Source: Candidatus Eiseniibacteriota bacterium (GTDB taxonomy: Bacteria > Eisenbacteria > RBG-16-71-46). Taken from it: a DNA stretch of 36,270 nucleotides. The stretch spans positions 1-36,270 of the forward strand of contig JACRPT010000033.1 in assembly GCA_016223045.1 (NCBI GenBank). Reading direction: 5' to 3'. Below, in pieces: positions 17,515-25,082 of this stretch. The stretch's first letter is position 1. Each line of letters opens with the position of its first letter. The notes below the pieces were generated by a model, which was not told where the DNA came from, did not search any database, and was given only the letters and a program-made list of their open reading frames with translations. The translations under genes and the position numbers were made by a program.

Positions 17515-20379
17515 ATGCGCCTTCCGCGCCCGGCCGCACTCCTGCCGGCCGTGGCCGCGATCCTGCTCGCCGGCGCGCTGCCCGCCTCGGCCCAGGTGTT
17601 CGGCAAGAACAAGGTCCAGTACGAGCCGCTGGAGTGGGCCGTGCTCGAGACGCCGCACCTGCGCCTGCACTTCTACGCCGAGGAGGAGAGCCTGGCGCGC
17701 CGGCTGGCGGCGTTCGCCGAGAGCGTGTGCGTCGAGTACGACGGCCGCTTCACGCTCACGCCGAAGCGGCGCGTCCAGTTCCTGCTCTACTCGACCCACT
17801 ACCTGTTCCAGCAGACCAACGCCACGCCCGGGCTGATCTCGGAGGCGGTGGGCGGGCTCACCGAGCTGATCAAGGGCCGGGTGCTCATCCCGCACAACGG
17901 CTCGTGGGCGCGGCTCGCGTGGGTGACGCGGCACGAGCTGGCGCACTGGTACATGCTCGAGAAGCTCACCCTGGTGATGCGCCAGCATCACCGCACGCAG
18001 AATGCGCTCCCGCCGTTGTGGTTCATCGAGGGGCTCGCGGAGTTCTGCGGCACCCGCTGGGACGCCGACGCCGAAGGCCTGCTGCGCGACGCCATGATCG
18101 CAGGCGAGGCGCGGCCGCTCCGCCGCAGCGAGCCGATCACCGGCTCGGTGCTGATGTACAAGGAGGGACAGTCCTTCCTCCTGTGGATGGCCGAGCGCTT
18201 CGGCGCCGAGAAGGTCTTCGCGGTGCTCGACAACTGGTACCGCGCCGACGACTTCGAGACCGTGTTCCGCCTCACCACCGGCGTGTCGTTCGCGACGGCG
18301 GACCGCGACTGGTTCGACGCGGTGCGCCGCCGCTACTACCCGGTGGTGGCGGTGGCGAGCGACGTCACGCTCGCGGCCCGGCGGCTGACGCCGCACGGGC
18401 GCTACAACCTCGGCGCCCGCGCGCTGCCGTCGCGTGACCCCGCCGACTCGACGCTCCGCTTCTGCTGGTTCGCGGCCTCGGAGAGCGGCATCGACCTGAT
18501 GGTGAGCCAGCCGGATGCGAAGGGCCGCCGCCGCGAGCGGCGGCTGCTGCGCGGCGGGCTCACGCCGCAGTTCGAGTCGTTCCACCTGTTCCAGAACCGT
18601 CCCGACGCCTCGCCCTCGGGCCTCATCGCGCTCTCGTCCAAGCGCGGCGGCCGCGACGCGCTCTACCTGGTGGACGCCGCGGGTGGCCGGGTGCTGCGGC
18701 GGCTCCAGTTCCCGCGGCTCGTCGCCATCACGAACCCCAGCCTGGTGCCGGGTGACACCGCGCTGGTGTTCTCGGCGCAGGACTACGGCGGGGAGTCCGA
18801 CCTGTACCGCGCGGCCTGGGGCTCGGGCACGCTCAGGCTGGAGCGGCTCACGCACGACGCGTACGACGACCTCGAGCCCGACGTCTCGCCCGACGGACGC
18901 TGGGTGATGTTCGCCTCCGACCGCGGCGGCACCGACGGCCGCTACGCGCTGTTCCGGCTCGCGCTGGCGGGCGGGGCGCCCGAGCGCGTGAGCGACCCGC
19001 CCGGCGCTGACGACCGCCAGCCGGTCTACTCGCCCGACGGGAGATGGGTGGCGTTCCGCTCCACGCGCGGCGGCACCAGCGACCTGTACGTGCGTCCGGC
19101 CGAGCCCGCTTCCGAGGTCCGGCGCGTCACGAGACTGGTCGGCCCGGCCACCGACCCCGACTGGCTGCCGGGCGCCCACGGGCTCCTGTTCACCGCGCAG
19201 AGCGCGATCACCTTCCAGACCTGCGCGGTGCGCTTCGACCCCGACACGCTGGCGGTCGAGCGCGAACCGGCCGCCGCGCCGCCGCCGCCGCTGCTGGCCC
19301 GTGCGATCGACACGCGGGCGGCGCAGCGCTACGAGCGGCGGCTGGGCTTCGACCTGGTGCAGAACGCGGTGTCGGTGGACCCGGTGTTCGGCTCCGGGGG
19401 CGGGGGGCAGGTGGCGATCAGCGACGTGCTCGGCAACGAGCAGGTCTACCTGTTCCTGTCGAACGACTCGGCCGAGCGCTTCGGCGGCTTCTGGGAAGGC
19501 CTCGAGGGCGGGGTCACGTACATCAACCAGGCGCACCGGCTCAACTACGGCGCCGGGGTCTTCCGGCTCACCCAGGTCTACGACGCCGACCTGAACGCGA
19601 TCCGGCTCGAGAAGCGCGTGGGGCTGACCGGGCTGGCGAGCTACCCGTTCGACAAGTTCACGCGGGTCGAGAGCTCGGTGCTGGTGCGGCACGCCCAGAA
19701 CCACCTGCTGCGCCGCGGCGAGTTCACGGACGTGGACCTGGTCTCGAACTTCGTCTCGCTGGTGCACGACAACACCGGCTGGACCTACCTGGGGCCCGGC
19801 GCCGGCACCAGGCTGCTGCTCTCGGCGGGCTACACCCGCGACATGAGCTCGGGCGCCGGGGACTACGGCACGCTGCTGGGCGAGCTGCGGCGCTACTGGA
19901 CGCCGGTCCCGCAGTTCGTCTCGGCGAGCCGCGCGCAGGGACAGGCGAGCCTCGGGCGCGACGCGCAGCGCTTCTATCTCGGCGGCCGCTCGCGGCTGCG
20001 CGGTTACGACCCGCGCACGCTCTCGGGGCTCAGGACCGTGCTGCTGCAGCAGGAGTTCCGCTTCCCGCTGCTGCGCGGGCTCACCATCGCGCTGCCGGCC
20101 CCGTGGACCTTCCCGGCGGTGAGCGGCGCGGCGTTCGCGGACTATGCCTGGGCGTGGGGCGGCGAGGACGTGCTGCTGGTGGACGTGCCGGCCTACTACC
20201 TCCCGGGCATCGACGTGGGTCCGGGCGGGAACGGGCACCTCGGCAGCGTGGGGCTCGGGTTCTACCTGGGCGGCGGCCCGTACCCGGCGATCCGCTGGAA
20301 CTACGCGTGGCGGACCGCCGACTTCCGGCGGTTCACGGCGAGACCGCGCACGCAGTTCTCGATCGGGTACAACTTCTGA
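17515..20379 (+). CDS. Fusion of gluzincin-like protease, TolB-type propeller and Omp85/BamA-type barrel
   Basis: A 954-residue outer-membrane protein candidate with three parts. Residues 1-26 are a signal peptide ending ALPASA. Residues of about 35-300 resemble a peptidase MA-like metalloprotease: the zinc site HELAH (140-144) is followed by LPPLWFIEGLAEF with Glu172 as the likely third ligand. Residues of about 320-600 form a WD40/PD40 propeller with SPDGRWVMFASDRGG (from 458) and SPDGRWVAFRSTRGG (from 506). The C-terminal region of about 620-954 is a beta barrel of the BamA/TamA type: RFYLGGRSRLRGY carries the RGY motif (829-831), and the protein ends in Phe, as Omp85 barrels do. No POTRA repeats are evident; the protease and propeller take that place. 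Substrate and export role are unknown. Confidence 0.82.
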   Translation: MRLPRPAALLPAVAAILLAGALPASAQVFGKNKVQYEPLEWAVLETPHLRLHFYAEEESLARRLAAFAESVCVEYDGRFTLTPKRRVQFLLYSTHYLFQQTNATPGLISEAVGGLTELIKGRVLIPHNGSWARLAWVTRHELAHWYMLEKLTLVMRQHHRTQNALPPLWFIEGLAEFCGTRWDADAEGLLRDAMIAGEARPLRRSEPITGSVLMYKEGQSFLLWMAERFGAEKVFAVLDNWYRADDFETVFRLTTGVSFATADRDWFDAVRRRYYPVVAVASDVTLAARRLTPHGRYNLGARALPSRDPADSTLRFCWFAASESGIDLMVSQPDAKGRRRERRLLRGGLTPQFESFHLFQNRPDASPSGLIALSSKRGGRDALYLVDAAGGRVLRRLQFPRLVAITNPSLVPGDTALVFSAQDYGGESDLYRAAWGSGTLRLERLTHDAYDDLEPDVSPDGRWVMFASDRGGTDGRYALFRLALAGGAPERVSDPPGADDRQPVYSPDGRWVAFRSTRGGTSDLYVRPAEPASEVRRVTRLVGPATDPDWLPGAHGLLFTAQSAITFQTCAVRFDPDTLAVEREPAAAPPPPLLARAIDTRAAQRYERRLGFDLVQNAVSVDPVFGSGGGGQVAISDVLGNEQVYLFLSNDSAERFGGFWEGLEGGVTYINQAHRLNYGAGVFRLTQVYDADLNAIRLEKRVGLTGLASYPFDKFTRVESSVLVRHAQNHLLRRGEFTDVDLVSNFVSLVHDNTGWTYLGPGAGTRLLLSAGYTRDMSSGAGDYGTLLGELRRYWTPVPQFVSASRAQGQASLGRDAQRFYLGGRSRLRGYDPRTLSGLRTVLLQQEFRFPLLRGLTIALPAPWTFPAVSGAAFADYAWAWGGEDVLLVDVPAYYLPGIDVGPGGNGHLGSVGLGFYLGGGPYPAIRWNYAWRTADFRRFTARPRTQFSIGYNF

Positions 20380-20381
20380 CC

Positions 20382-22913
20382 ATGTGGCGCGCCCGCACCG
20401 GACCGTCCCGCGCGCCCCGCCTCGCCGCGCTGCGCGCGGCGGCATGCCTGCTGCTGGCCGCCCCGCGTGCGGCGCGCGCGGCGGAGCAGGGCGTGGGGGG
20501 CGCACTGCTGCTGCGCCAGCTCAAGCAGCTCCAGCACGCGACCCTGCTGGCCGAGCCGGCGGCGCGGCGCGGGCGGCTCCGCCGCGCCGCCGCGCGCCGG
20601 CTCGGGAAGGAAGTGCCGCGCGAGAACCTCGAGCCCGGCGCGCGGCCGGCCGGCCGGGCCGGCGTCGCGCTCCCGTACCCGGTCGCCGGGATCCCGGCCA
20701 ACCTGATCGTCAACGACCGGCAGCTCGACCATACCGGGTTCGCCGCCCAGTCCGAAGTGACGCTGGCGGCGCTCGGTCCGCTCGTCGTGGCGGCGTGGAA
20801 CGACGGCGGGGAGAGCGGCGGCAACGGGATCGGCTGGGGATGGTCGGTGGACGGCGGCGCGGTCTGGCGCGACGGGGGGGTGCCGCCGGTAGGGAACGGG
20901 CTCGGCATCTGGCTCACCGACCCCGTGCTGGCCGTGGACGAGAAGCGCGGCACGTTCTACCTGTGCGGGGTCGGCATCAGCTCGAGCGCGCGCAACGCCA
21001 TCGCGCTGGTGAAGGGCCGGTTCTCCGACACCACGTTCGCGTGGGAACCGCCGGTGCTGGTGCGCGCGGTGCGCGACACACTTCCCGACAAGCCGTGGAT
21101 CGCCGCCGACTCGTCGAGCGGGAACGTCTATCTCACCTACACGTCATTCTCTCGCGTGGCGGACCGGCAGAGCGACCAGGTGGAACTGCAGCGCTCGACC
21201 GACGGCGGGGCCAGCTGGTCGCCGCCGGCGGTGCTGTCGAGCCCGGCCGACCGGGGCCTGGTGCAGGGCGGGCGCCCCGCGGTGGGCCCGGCGGGCGAGG
21301 TGCACGTGGCGTGGATCGCGGTGGACACCAGCGCCGTCGCCGACGGGCTCGACCATCTGCGGGTGCGGCGCTCGGACGACGGTGGCGCCACGTTCGCGGG
21401 CGAGGTCACCGCGGCCTCGCTGTTCGCCAACTTCGGCAGCGGCGCGCCGGGCTTCAACCGCGGCTATGGATTCGCCTTCCCCGGCATCGCTGTGGACCGC
21501 AGCCGGGGGCCGCACCGCGGGCGCGTCTACCTGGCCTGGAACGAGTCGGTGGACTTCTTCGCCGACCCGCTCGGCGGCGCCGGGACGCGCCCGGAGCTCG
21601 AGGGCAACAACTCGCCCGCGAGCGCCACGCCGTTCGTGGTGGGCGAGACCCTGACCGGGAGCATTTCCGCCGCGAACGACGTGGACCATTTCGCCTTCGG
21701 CGGCGAGCAGGGCCGCACCGCGGTGTTCTTCGTGGACTCGGCGGCGGCGGGGCTCGACCTGTCGTTCCGCGTGCTGTGCGCGGACGGGGTGACGCGCCTG
21801 GCCTACAACGCGCCCTCGGCGGTGCGGCAGCGCATGCTGATCTTCACGCTGCCCCAGACCGGGACGTACTACCTGCGCCTGGCGCCCAACGACCTGTCCG
21901 CGGGCGACTACCGCATCCGCACCGGCTTCCACTCCCCGCGGAACGAGCGGGCGCGCGACCAGCGCGACGTGTTCGTGGCCTGGTCGGACGACGAGGGCAC
22001 GTGGTGCGCGCCACGCCGGGTCAACGACGACGACGGGCACTTCGACGACTGGCTGCCGGAGATCGCAGTGACGCCGGACGGCACGGCGTTCGTGGCCTGG
22101 TACGACTGGCGCGATGCTTCAGCCGAGACCTGCGGCGGCGTCAGCAGCATCCACCTCGCCCGCTCCGACGACGGCGGAGCTGCGTGGCAGCCCTCGTACC
22201 CGCTGACCGATGCCGCCACCGCGTGGACCTACGTGTCCAGCAACATCGCCCCGAACCAGGGCGACTACATCGCGCTGGTGTCGGAGGGCGAGACGCTGCG
22301 GTCCGGCTGGGCGGACGGGCGCTTCGGCGATCCGGACGTCTTCACCGTCGCGCTCGCCACGCCGGCGCGGATCACGGTCGCCGGACTCGAGGCGTCGCCC
22401 GGGCGCGTGGTCCTGAGCTGGGACGCGCCGGCCGCGGGCGGCACCCGCGCCACGCTCTACCGGCGGACCGCGCTGGACGAGTGGAGCGCGCTCGCCGGGC
22501 TGGTTGCCGACGGCGCGGGCCGGATGTCCTGGGCGGACTCGACCGCGGCGCCCGGGCGGCGCTACGGCTACCGGCTCGGCGTGGCGGGCGCGGGCGGCGA
22601 ACGCTTCGCGGTCGAGACCTGGGTGGACGTGCCCGAGGTGCCGCCGCGGGCGCTCGCGCTCGAGCGCGTGCGTCCGAACCCGGCGCGGGCCGACCTGTTC
22701 GTCCAGTTCGCGCTGCCGCTCGCGGCACCCGCGCTGCTCGAGCTGCTCGACCCGGCGGGGCGCCGGCTGCGCGCTCTCGAGGTCGGCGGCCTCGGCGCCG
22801 GGCGCCACGTCGTGAATCTCGGCAACGGTCCCGCGCTCACGCCGGGTCTCTACTTCGTGCGCCTCAGCCAGCGCGGCGCCGCGGCCGCGACGAAGGTGGT
22901 GGTGGCGCGTTGA
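20382..22913 (+). CDS. Secreted Asp-box (sialidase-like) protein with PPC domain and type IX-like C-terminal sorting domain
   Basis: An 843-residue secreted protein. After a signal peptide (about 1-33) comes a six-bladed-propeller-like region with four Asp-box motifs S-x-D-G-G-x-x-W/F at about 155, 272, 331 and 595. Between them, at about 405-510, is a bacterial pre-peptidase C-terminal (PPC) domain (NDVDHFAFGGEQGRT ... TGTYYLRLAPNDLSAGDYRI). A fibronectin-like segment (655-755) leads to a C-terminal domain (about 758-843) with VRPNPARADLFVQF, LLDPAGRRLRALEV, GLYFVRL and a final KVVVAR, the pattern of type IX secretion-type A/FlgD-like sorting domains. No sialidase FRIP motif or catalytic residues are recognisable, so an enzyme activity is not claimed. 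It starts 2 bases after the upstream barrel gene. Confidence 0.8.
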   Translation: MWRARTGPSRAPRLAALRAAACLLLAAPRAARAAEQGVGGALLLRQLKQLQHATLLAEPAARRGRLRRAAARRLGKEVPRENLEPGARPAGRAGVALPYPVAGIPANLIVNDRQLDHTGFAAQSEVTLAALGPLVVAAWNDGGESGGNGIGWGWSVDGGAVWRDGGVPPVGNGLGIWLTDPVLAVDEKRGTFYLCGVGISSSARNAIALVKGRFSDTTFAWEPPVLVRAVRDTLPDKPWIAADSSSGNVYLTYTSFSRVADRQSDQVELQRSTDGGASWSPPAVLSSPADRGLVQGGRPAVGPAGEVHVAWIAVDTSAVADGLDHLRVRRSDDGGATFAGEVTAASLFANFGSGAPGFNRGYGFAFPGIAVDRSRGPHRGRVYLAWNESVDFFADPLGGAGTRPELEGNNSPASATPFVVGETLTGSISAANDVDHFAFGGEQGRTAVFFVDSAAAGLDLSFRVLCADGVTRLAYNAPSAVRQRMLIFTLPQTGTYYLRLAPNDLSAGDYRIRTGFHSPRNERARDQRDVFVAWSDDEGTWCAPRRVNDDDGHFDDWLPEIAVTPDGTAFVAWYDWRDASAETCGGVSSIHLARSDDGGAAWQPSYPLTDAATAWTYVSSNIAPNQGDYIALVSEGETLRSGWADGRFGDPDVFTVALATPARITVAGLEASPGRVVLSWDAPAAGGTRATLYRRTALDEWSALAGLVADGAGRMSWADSTAAPGRRYGYRLGVAGAGGERFAVETWVDVPEVPPRALALERVRPNPARADLFVQFALPLAAPALLELLDPAGRRLRALEVGGLGAGRHVVNLGNGPALTPGLYFVRLSQRGAAAATKVVVAR

Positions 22914-24195
22914 GCGGCGCGGGTCCCGCCGTGGACGCGCGCAGCGACGCGTCGTCGAGCGCGATCGCGTAGGCACCCGCGATGCCGCCGGTGCGCCCGA
23001 TCTCGGCGCCGGCGGGGGAGAGTCGGGAGACCGCCCCGGCGGAGGCCAGCGTCACCCAGGCCTCGCCGCTGTAGGGATCGACCGCCAGCTCGCGCGGCTG
23101 CGCCTGACCTCCCACCCGGAACTCGACCGAGCCGTCGCGCCGCAGCGCCACAACCTGGTCGCCGGCCGCGTCCGCCACCCACACGCGCCCGCGCTCACCG
23201 TCCACCGCGACCCCGATCGGGCCGCCGAACCCCTCGACCGTGTCCTGCGGCACCACGCCCCTCGACAGCCGCACCACGCGCGCTCCCTGGAGCGAGGTGA
23301 CCCAGGCCTCGTGTGTCACCGCGTCCACCGCGACGCGCGAGGGAGCGTCCACGGTGGCCGCGCCGAGCGGAACGCCGTCCGCGGCATACTTGCGCACCCG
23401 GTTACCGTCGGCCTCGACCACCCACAGGCTGCGGTCGCCCGGGTCCAGGGCCAGGCTGAGCGGCGTGGCCAGAGGGGCGAGCGCGCCGGGCGGCGCGGGT
23501 GCGCCGTTCGCATCGAAGTGACGCACCTCGCCGGCGCCGGCGTCGGCGACCCAGACCGAGCCGTCCTGTCGGTCCAGTGCGAGCGCGACCGGGCTCGACG
23601 CGCCCGAGCCGATCAGGCGCGTCGTGCCGTCCGCGGGGTCGTAGATCATGACGTCGCCGGCCGGGCCGCAGGCCCAGACCCTGCCGCTGGCGGGCGCGAC
23701 TTCGACCGCGGAGGGGCCGGCGGCGCCGGGATAGCCCACGCTCTCGGCGATGTGGCGGCTGTCGGGGGTGAGCCGCACCAGCTGGCCCGTGGTGTAGTCG
23801 GCGATCCACGGCCGCATCGGGCCCGGGGTCGCGGCGTCCTCGGCCGGGAGCGTGCCGAGGCCGCGGGTGAAGACGAAGTAGAGCCGGTAGTGGTGCGCGA
23901 CCCCGTTCGCCGTGCCGAAATCGCCGAGGGTCGTGGTGCGCGCGGGCAGCAGGCCGGTGAGTTCCTGGAAGGCGGAATCCCCGTCCAGCCGGCGGAACAC
24001 CTGGTAGCCGAGCAGGTCGCCGTTCGTCACCGCCTGCCAGCGCAGCGTGACCGCCGAGTAGCCGGCCATCGCGACGAATCCGGCGGGCCGTCCGCCGGTG
24101 CCCGGATTCGCCGGATCGAACGGGTTGAGGCGGGCGCGCGTGCTGCAGCCGGCGAGTGCCAGCGCCAGGGTCAGAAGGAGAGCGCGACGGAGCAT
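22864..24195 (-). CDS. NHL-type beta-propeller lipoprotein
   Basis: A 443-residue lipoprotein on the minus strand. The signal sequence LLLTLALALAGC has a clean lipobox with Cys17. A fibronectin type III-like domain (about 37-100: AVTLRWQAVTNGDLLGYQVF) precedes a propeller made of repeated units, each pairing 'V/LAVD' with 'VWVADA', as in SPVALALDRQDGSVWVADA and GPIGVAVDGERGRVWVADA. These resemble NHL/YncE/SMP-30 propellers. The ATG at 24195 was chosen because it gives the lipoprotein signal; the open frame further upstream lies inside the preceding gene. It overlaps that gene by 25 bases and runs convergently 50 bases into the end of the Asp-box gene. It probably binds ligands or structures the surface; there is no enzyme signature. 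Confidence 0.75.
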   Translation of the reverse strand: MLRRALLLTLALALAGCSTRARLNPFDPANPGTGGRPAGFVAMAGYSAVTLRWQAVTNGDLLGYQVFRRLDGDSAFQELTGLLPARTTTLGDFGTANGVAHHYRLYFVFTRGLGTLPAEDAATPGPMRPWIADYTTGQLVRLTPDSRHIAESVGYPGAAGPSAVEVAPASGRVWACGPAGDVMIYDPADGTTRLIGSGASSPVALALDRQDGSVWVADAGAGEVRHFDANGAPAPPGALAPLATPLSLALDPGDRSLWVVEADGNRVRKYAADGVPLGAATVDAPSRVAVDAVTHEAWVTSLQGARVVRLSRGVVPQDTVEGFGGPIGVAVDGERGRVWVADAAGDQVVALRRDGSVEFRVGGQAQPRELAVDPYSGEAWVTLASAGAVSRLSPAGAEIGRTGGIAGAYAIALDDASLRASTAGPAPLNAPPPPSSRPRRRAG

Positions 24196-24599
24196 CGCCG
24201 GGGCGACAGCGAGAGGTGGACCCGCGAGGCCGCCGGGCGCCGCAGGAAGCGCAGCCAGATCCCGGTCGCGATCAGCGCCTCGCCGGTCAGCAGCGACGCG
24301 CTCGAGAGCCGGTCGTAGCGCACGGTCTCGTCGTAGAGCCGCTCGACCTCGGGTGGGTCGGTGGCGGCCAGGTAGCGGTCGTAGGTGCGGTTGGCATGCC
24401 CGGTGAGCGCGAAGGACAGGCCGATGAGACCGGCGCCGCCCGCCAGGCTGGCGTAGGCCCAACCGTGGCCGTGGCTGAGCGACGGCGCCAGCGGGATGCT
24501 CTCGAACGGTCCGGCCGCCTGCGCGGGTGCGCAGGCGGCCGGTTCGAGGTTCCCGAGCAGCAGGCCGGCCGCGAGCGTGACGGCCAGACGGCGCTTCAT
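24171..24599 (-). CDS. Small secreted or membrane protein, family not recognised
   Basis: A 142-residue product that I cannot assign. It starts with a signal peptide (RRLAVTLAAGLLLGNLEPAA, cut near AQA). Two hydrophobic stretches follow, at about 47-66 (WAYASLAGGAGLIGLSFAL) and 98-116 (LSSASLLTGEALIATGIWL), separated by a polar segment rich in Tyr and Asp (ANRTYDRYLAATDPPEVERL). The layout suggests two membrane helices, or hairpins flanking a short periplasmic loop. It sits 10 bases after rpsT and overlaps the lipoprotein gene downstream, so all three likely share the rpsT promoter. Its co-transcription with a propeller lipoprotein suggests an envelope role. Confidence 0.6.
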   Translation of the reverse strand: MKRRLAVTLAAGLLLGNLEPAACAPAQAAGPFESIPLAPSLSHGHGWAYASLAGGAGLIGLSFALTGHANRTYDRYLAATDPPEVERLYDETVRYDRLSSASLLTGEALIATGIWLRFLRRPAASRVHLSLSPRRCSVALSF

Positions 24600-24609
24600 G
24601 GGCGGGCTT

Positions 24610-24867
24610 TCAGGCGGGGAGCTTCTGAGCGTACAGCGCCAGGCGCGACTTCTGGCGGCTGGCGGTCTCCTTCTTGATCACTCCCTTGGCCGCGGTGCGG
24701 TCCAGGATGGCCACCGCCCGGTGGTAGGCGGCGAGGGCCGCGGCCCGGGTCGTGGCCGCGCGCACCGCCCTGACGGCGGAACGCATCTGGCTCCGCACTG
24801 CGATGTTGCGCAGGCGGGCCTTCTCGTTGGTGATGACGCGCTTCGCCGCCGACTTGTGATGCGGCAT
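24610..24867 (-). CDS. rpsT: Ribosomal protein bS20
   Basis: An 85-residue basic protein of the 30S subunit that binds 16S rRNA. It begins MPHHKSAAKRVITNEKARLR and has the family's long helical hairpin, including AKGVIKKETASRQKSRLA near the C-terminus. Length and sequence are typical. A strong AAGGAGG ribosome site precedes the ATG (minus strand, plus coordinates 24873-24879), and a well-formed promoter lies just upstream. rpsT is usually solitary; here it heads a minus-strand cluster with two envelope genes and is divergent from uvrC. Confidence 0.97.
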   Translation of the reverse strand: MPHHKSAAKRVITNEKARLRNIAVRSQMRSAVRAVRAATTRAAALAAYHRAVAILDRTAAKGVIKKETASRQKSRLALYAQKLPA

Positions 24868-24910
24868 CGCTTCCTCCTTGGGGACGACGTGGTCGCGAGA
24901 TGAGCGAGGA

Positions 24911-24940
24911 ACCTTACGGCCCGCCGCCGCGCGCTGTCAA
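24911..24940 (-). promoter_or_regulatory. Sigma70-like promoter of rpsT
   Basis: Reading the minus strand: TTGACA (24940-24935), an 18-base spacer, then TAAGGT (24916-24911). The -35 matches consensus at 6 of 6 and the -10 at 3 of 6. The expected start site is about 37 bases before the ATG, leaving room for the AAGGAGG site. It is the best promoter in the window. Confidence 0.7.
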
Positions 24941-25011
24941 GGCGCTGGAGCGCCTCGCCGGCGCGGAGGCAGCGGCGCCCGCCGGGACCCCGGGCGGGGC
25001 GAGAACGGCCG

Positions 25012-25040
25012 TTGCCGCTCCCGGGTCCGCGGTGTACTGT
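25012..25040 (+). promoter_or_regulatory. Candidate promoter of uvrC
   Basis: TTGCCG (25012-25017), a 17-base spacer, then TACTGT (25035-25040), about 43 bases before the chosen uvrC GTG. It lies in the otherwise empty region between divergent rpsT and uvrC. The matches are partial (4 of 6 and 3 of 6), so this is tentative. Confidence 0.4.
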
Positions 25041-25072
25041 GATTCCTTCCAGCCCCCTTCACGCGGTGGTCC

Positions 25073-25077
25073 GGAGG
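25073..25077 (+). promoter_or_regulatory. Ribosome binding site that decides the uvrC start
   Basis: GGAGG lies 5 bases before the GTG at 25083. The frame is open back to an ATG at 24900, but that start has no ribosome site, would add 61 low-complexity residues, and would overlap the -10 and -35 elements of both divergent promoters. Confidence 0.65.
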
Positions 25078-25082
25078 CCCCG

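Noticed and set aside
24900-25082. N-terminal extension of uvrC from an ATG at 24900.
   Set aside because: It would add 61 residues of Gly/Ala/Pro-rich sequence absent from UvrC, lacks a ribosome site and runs over both divergent promoters. GTG at 25083 has a GGAGG site and gives the standard N-terminus.
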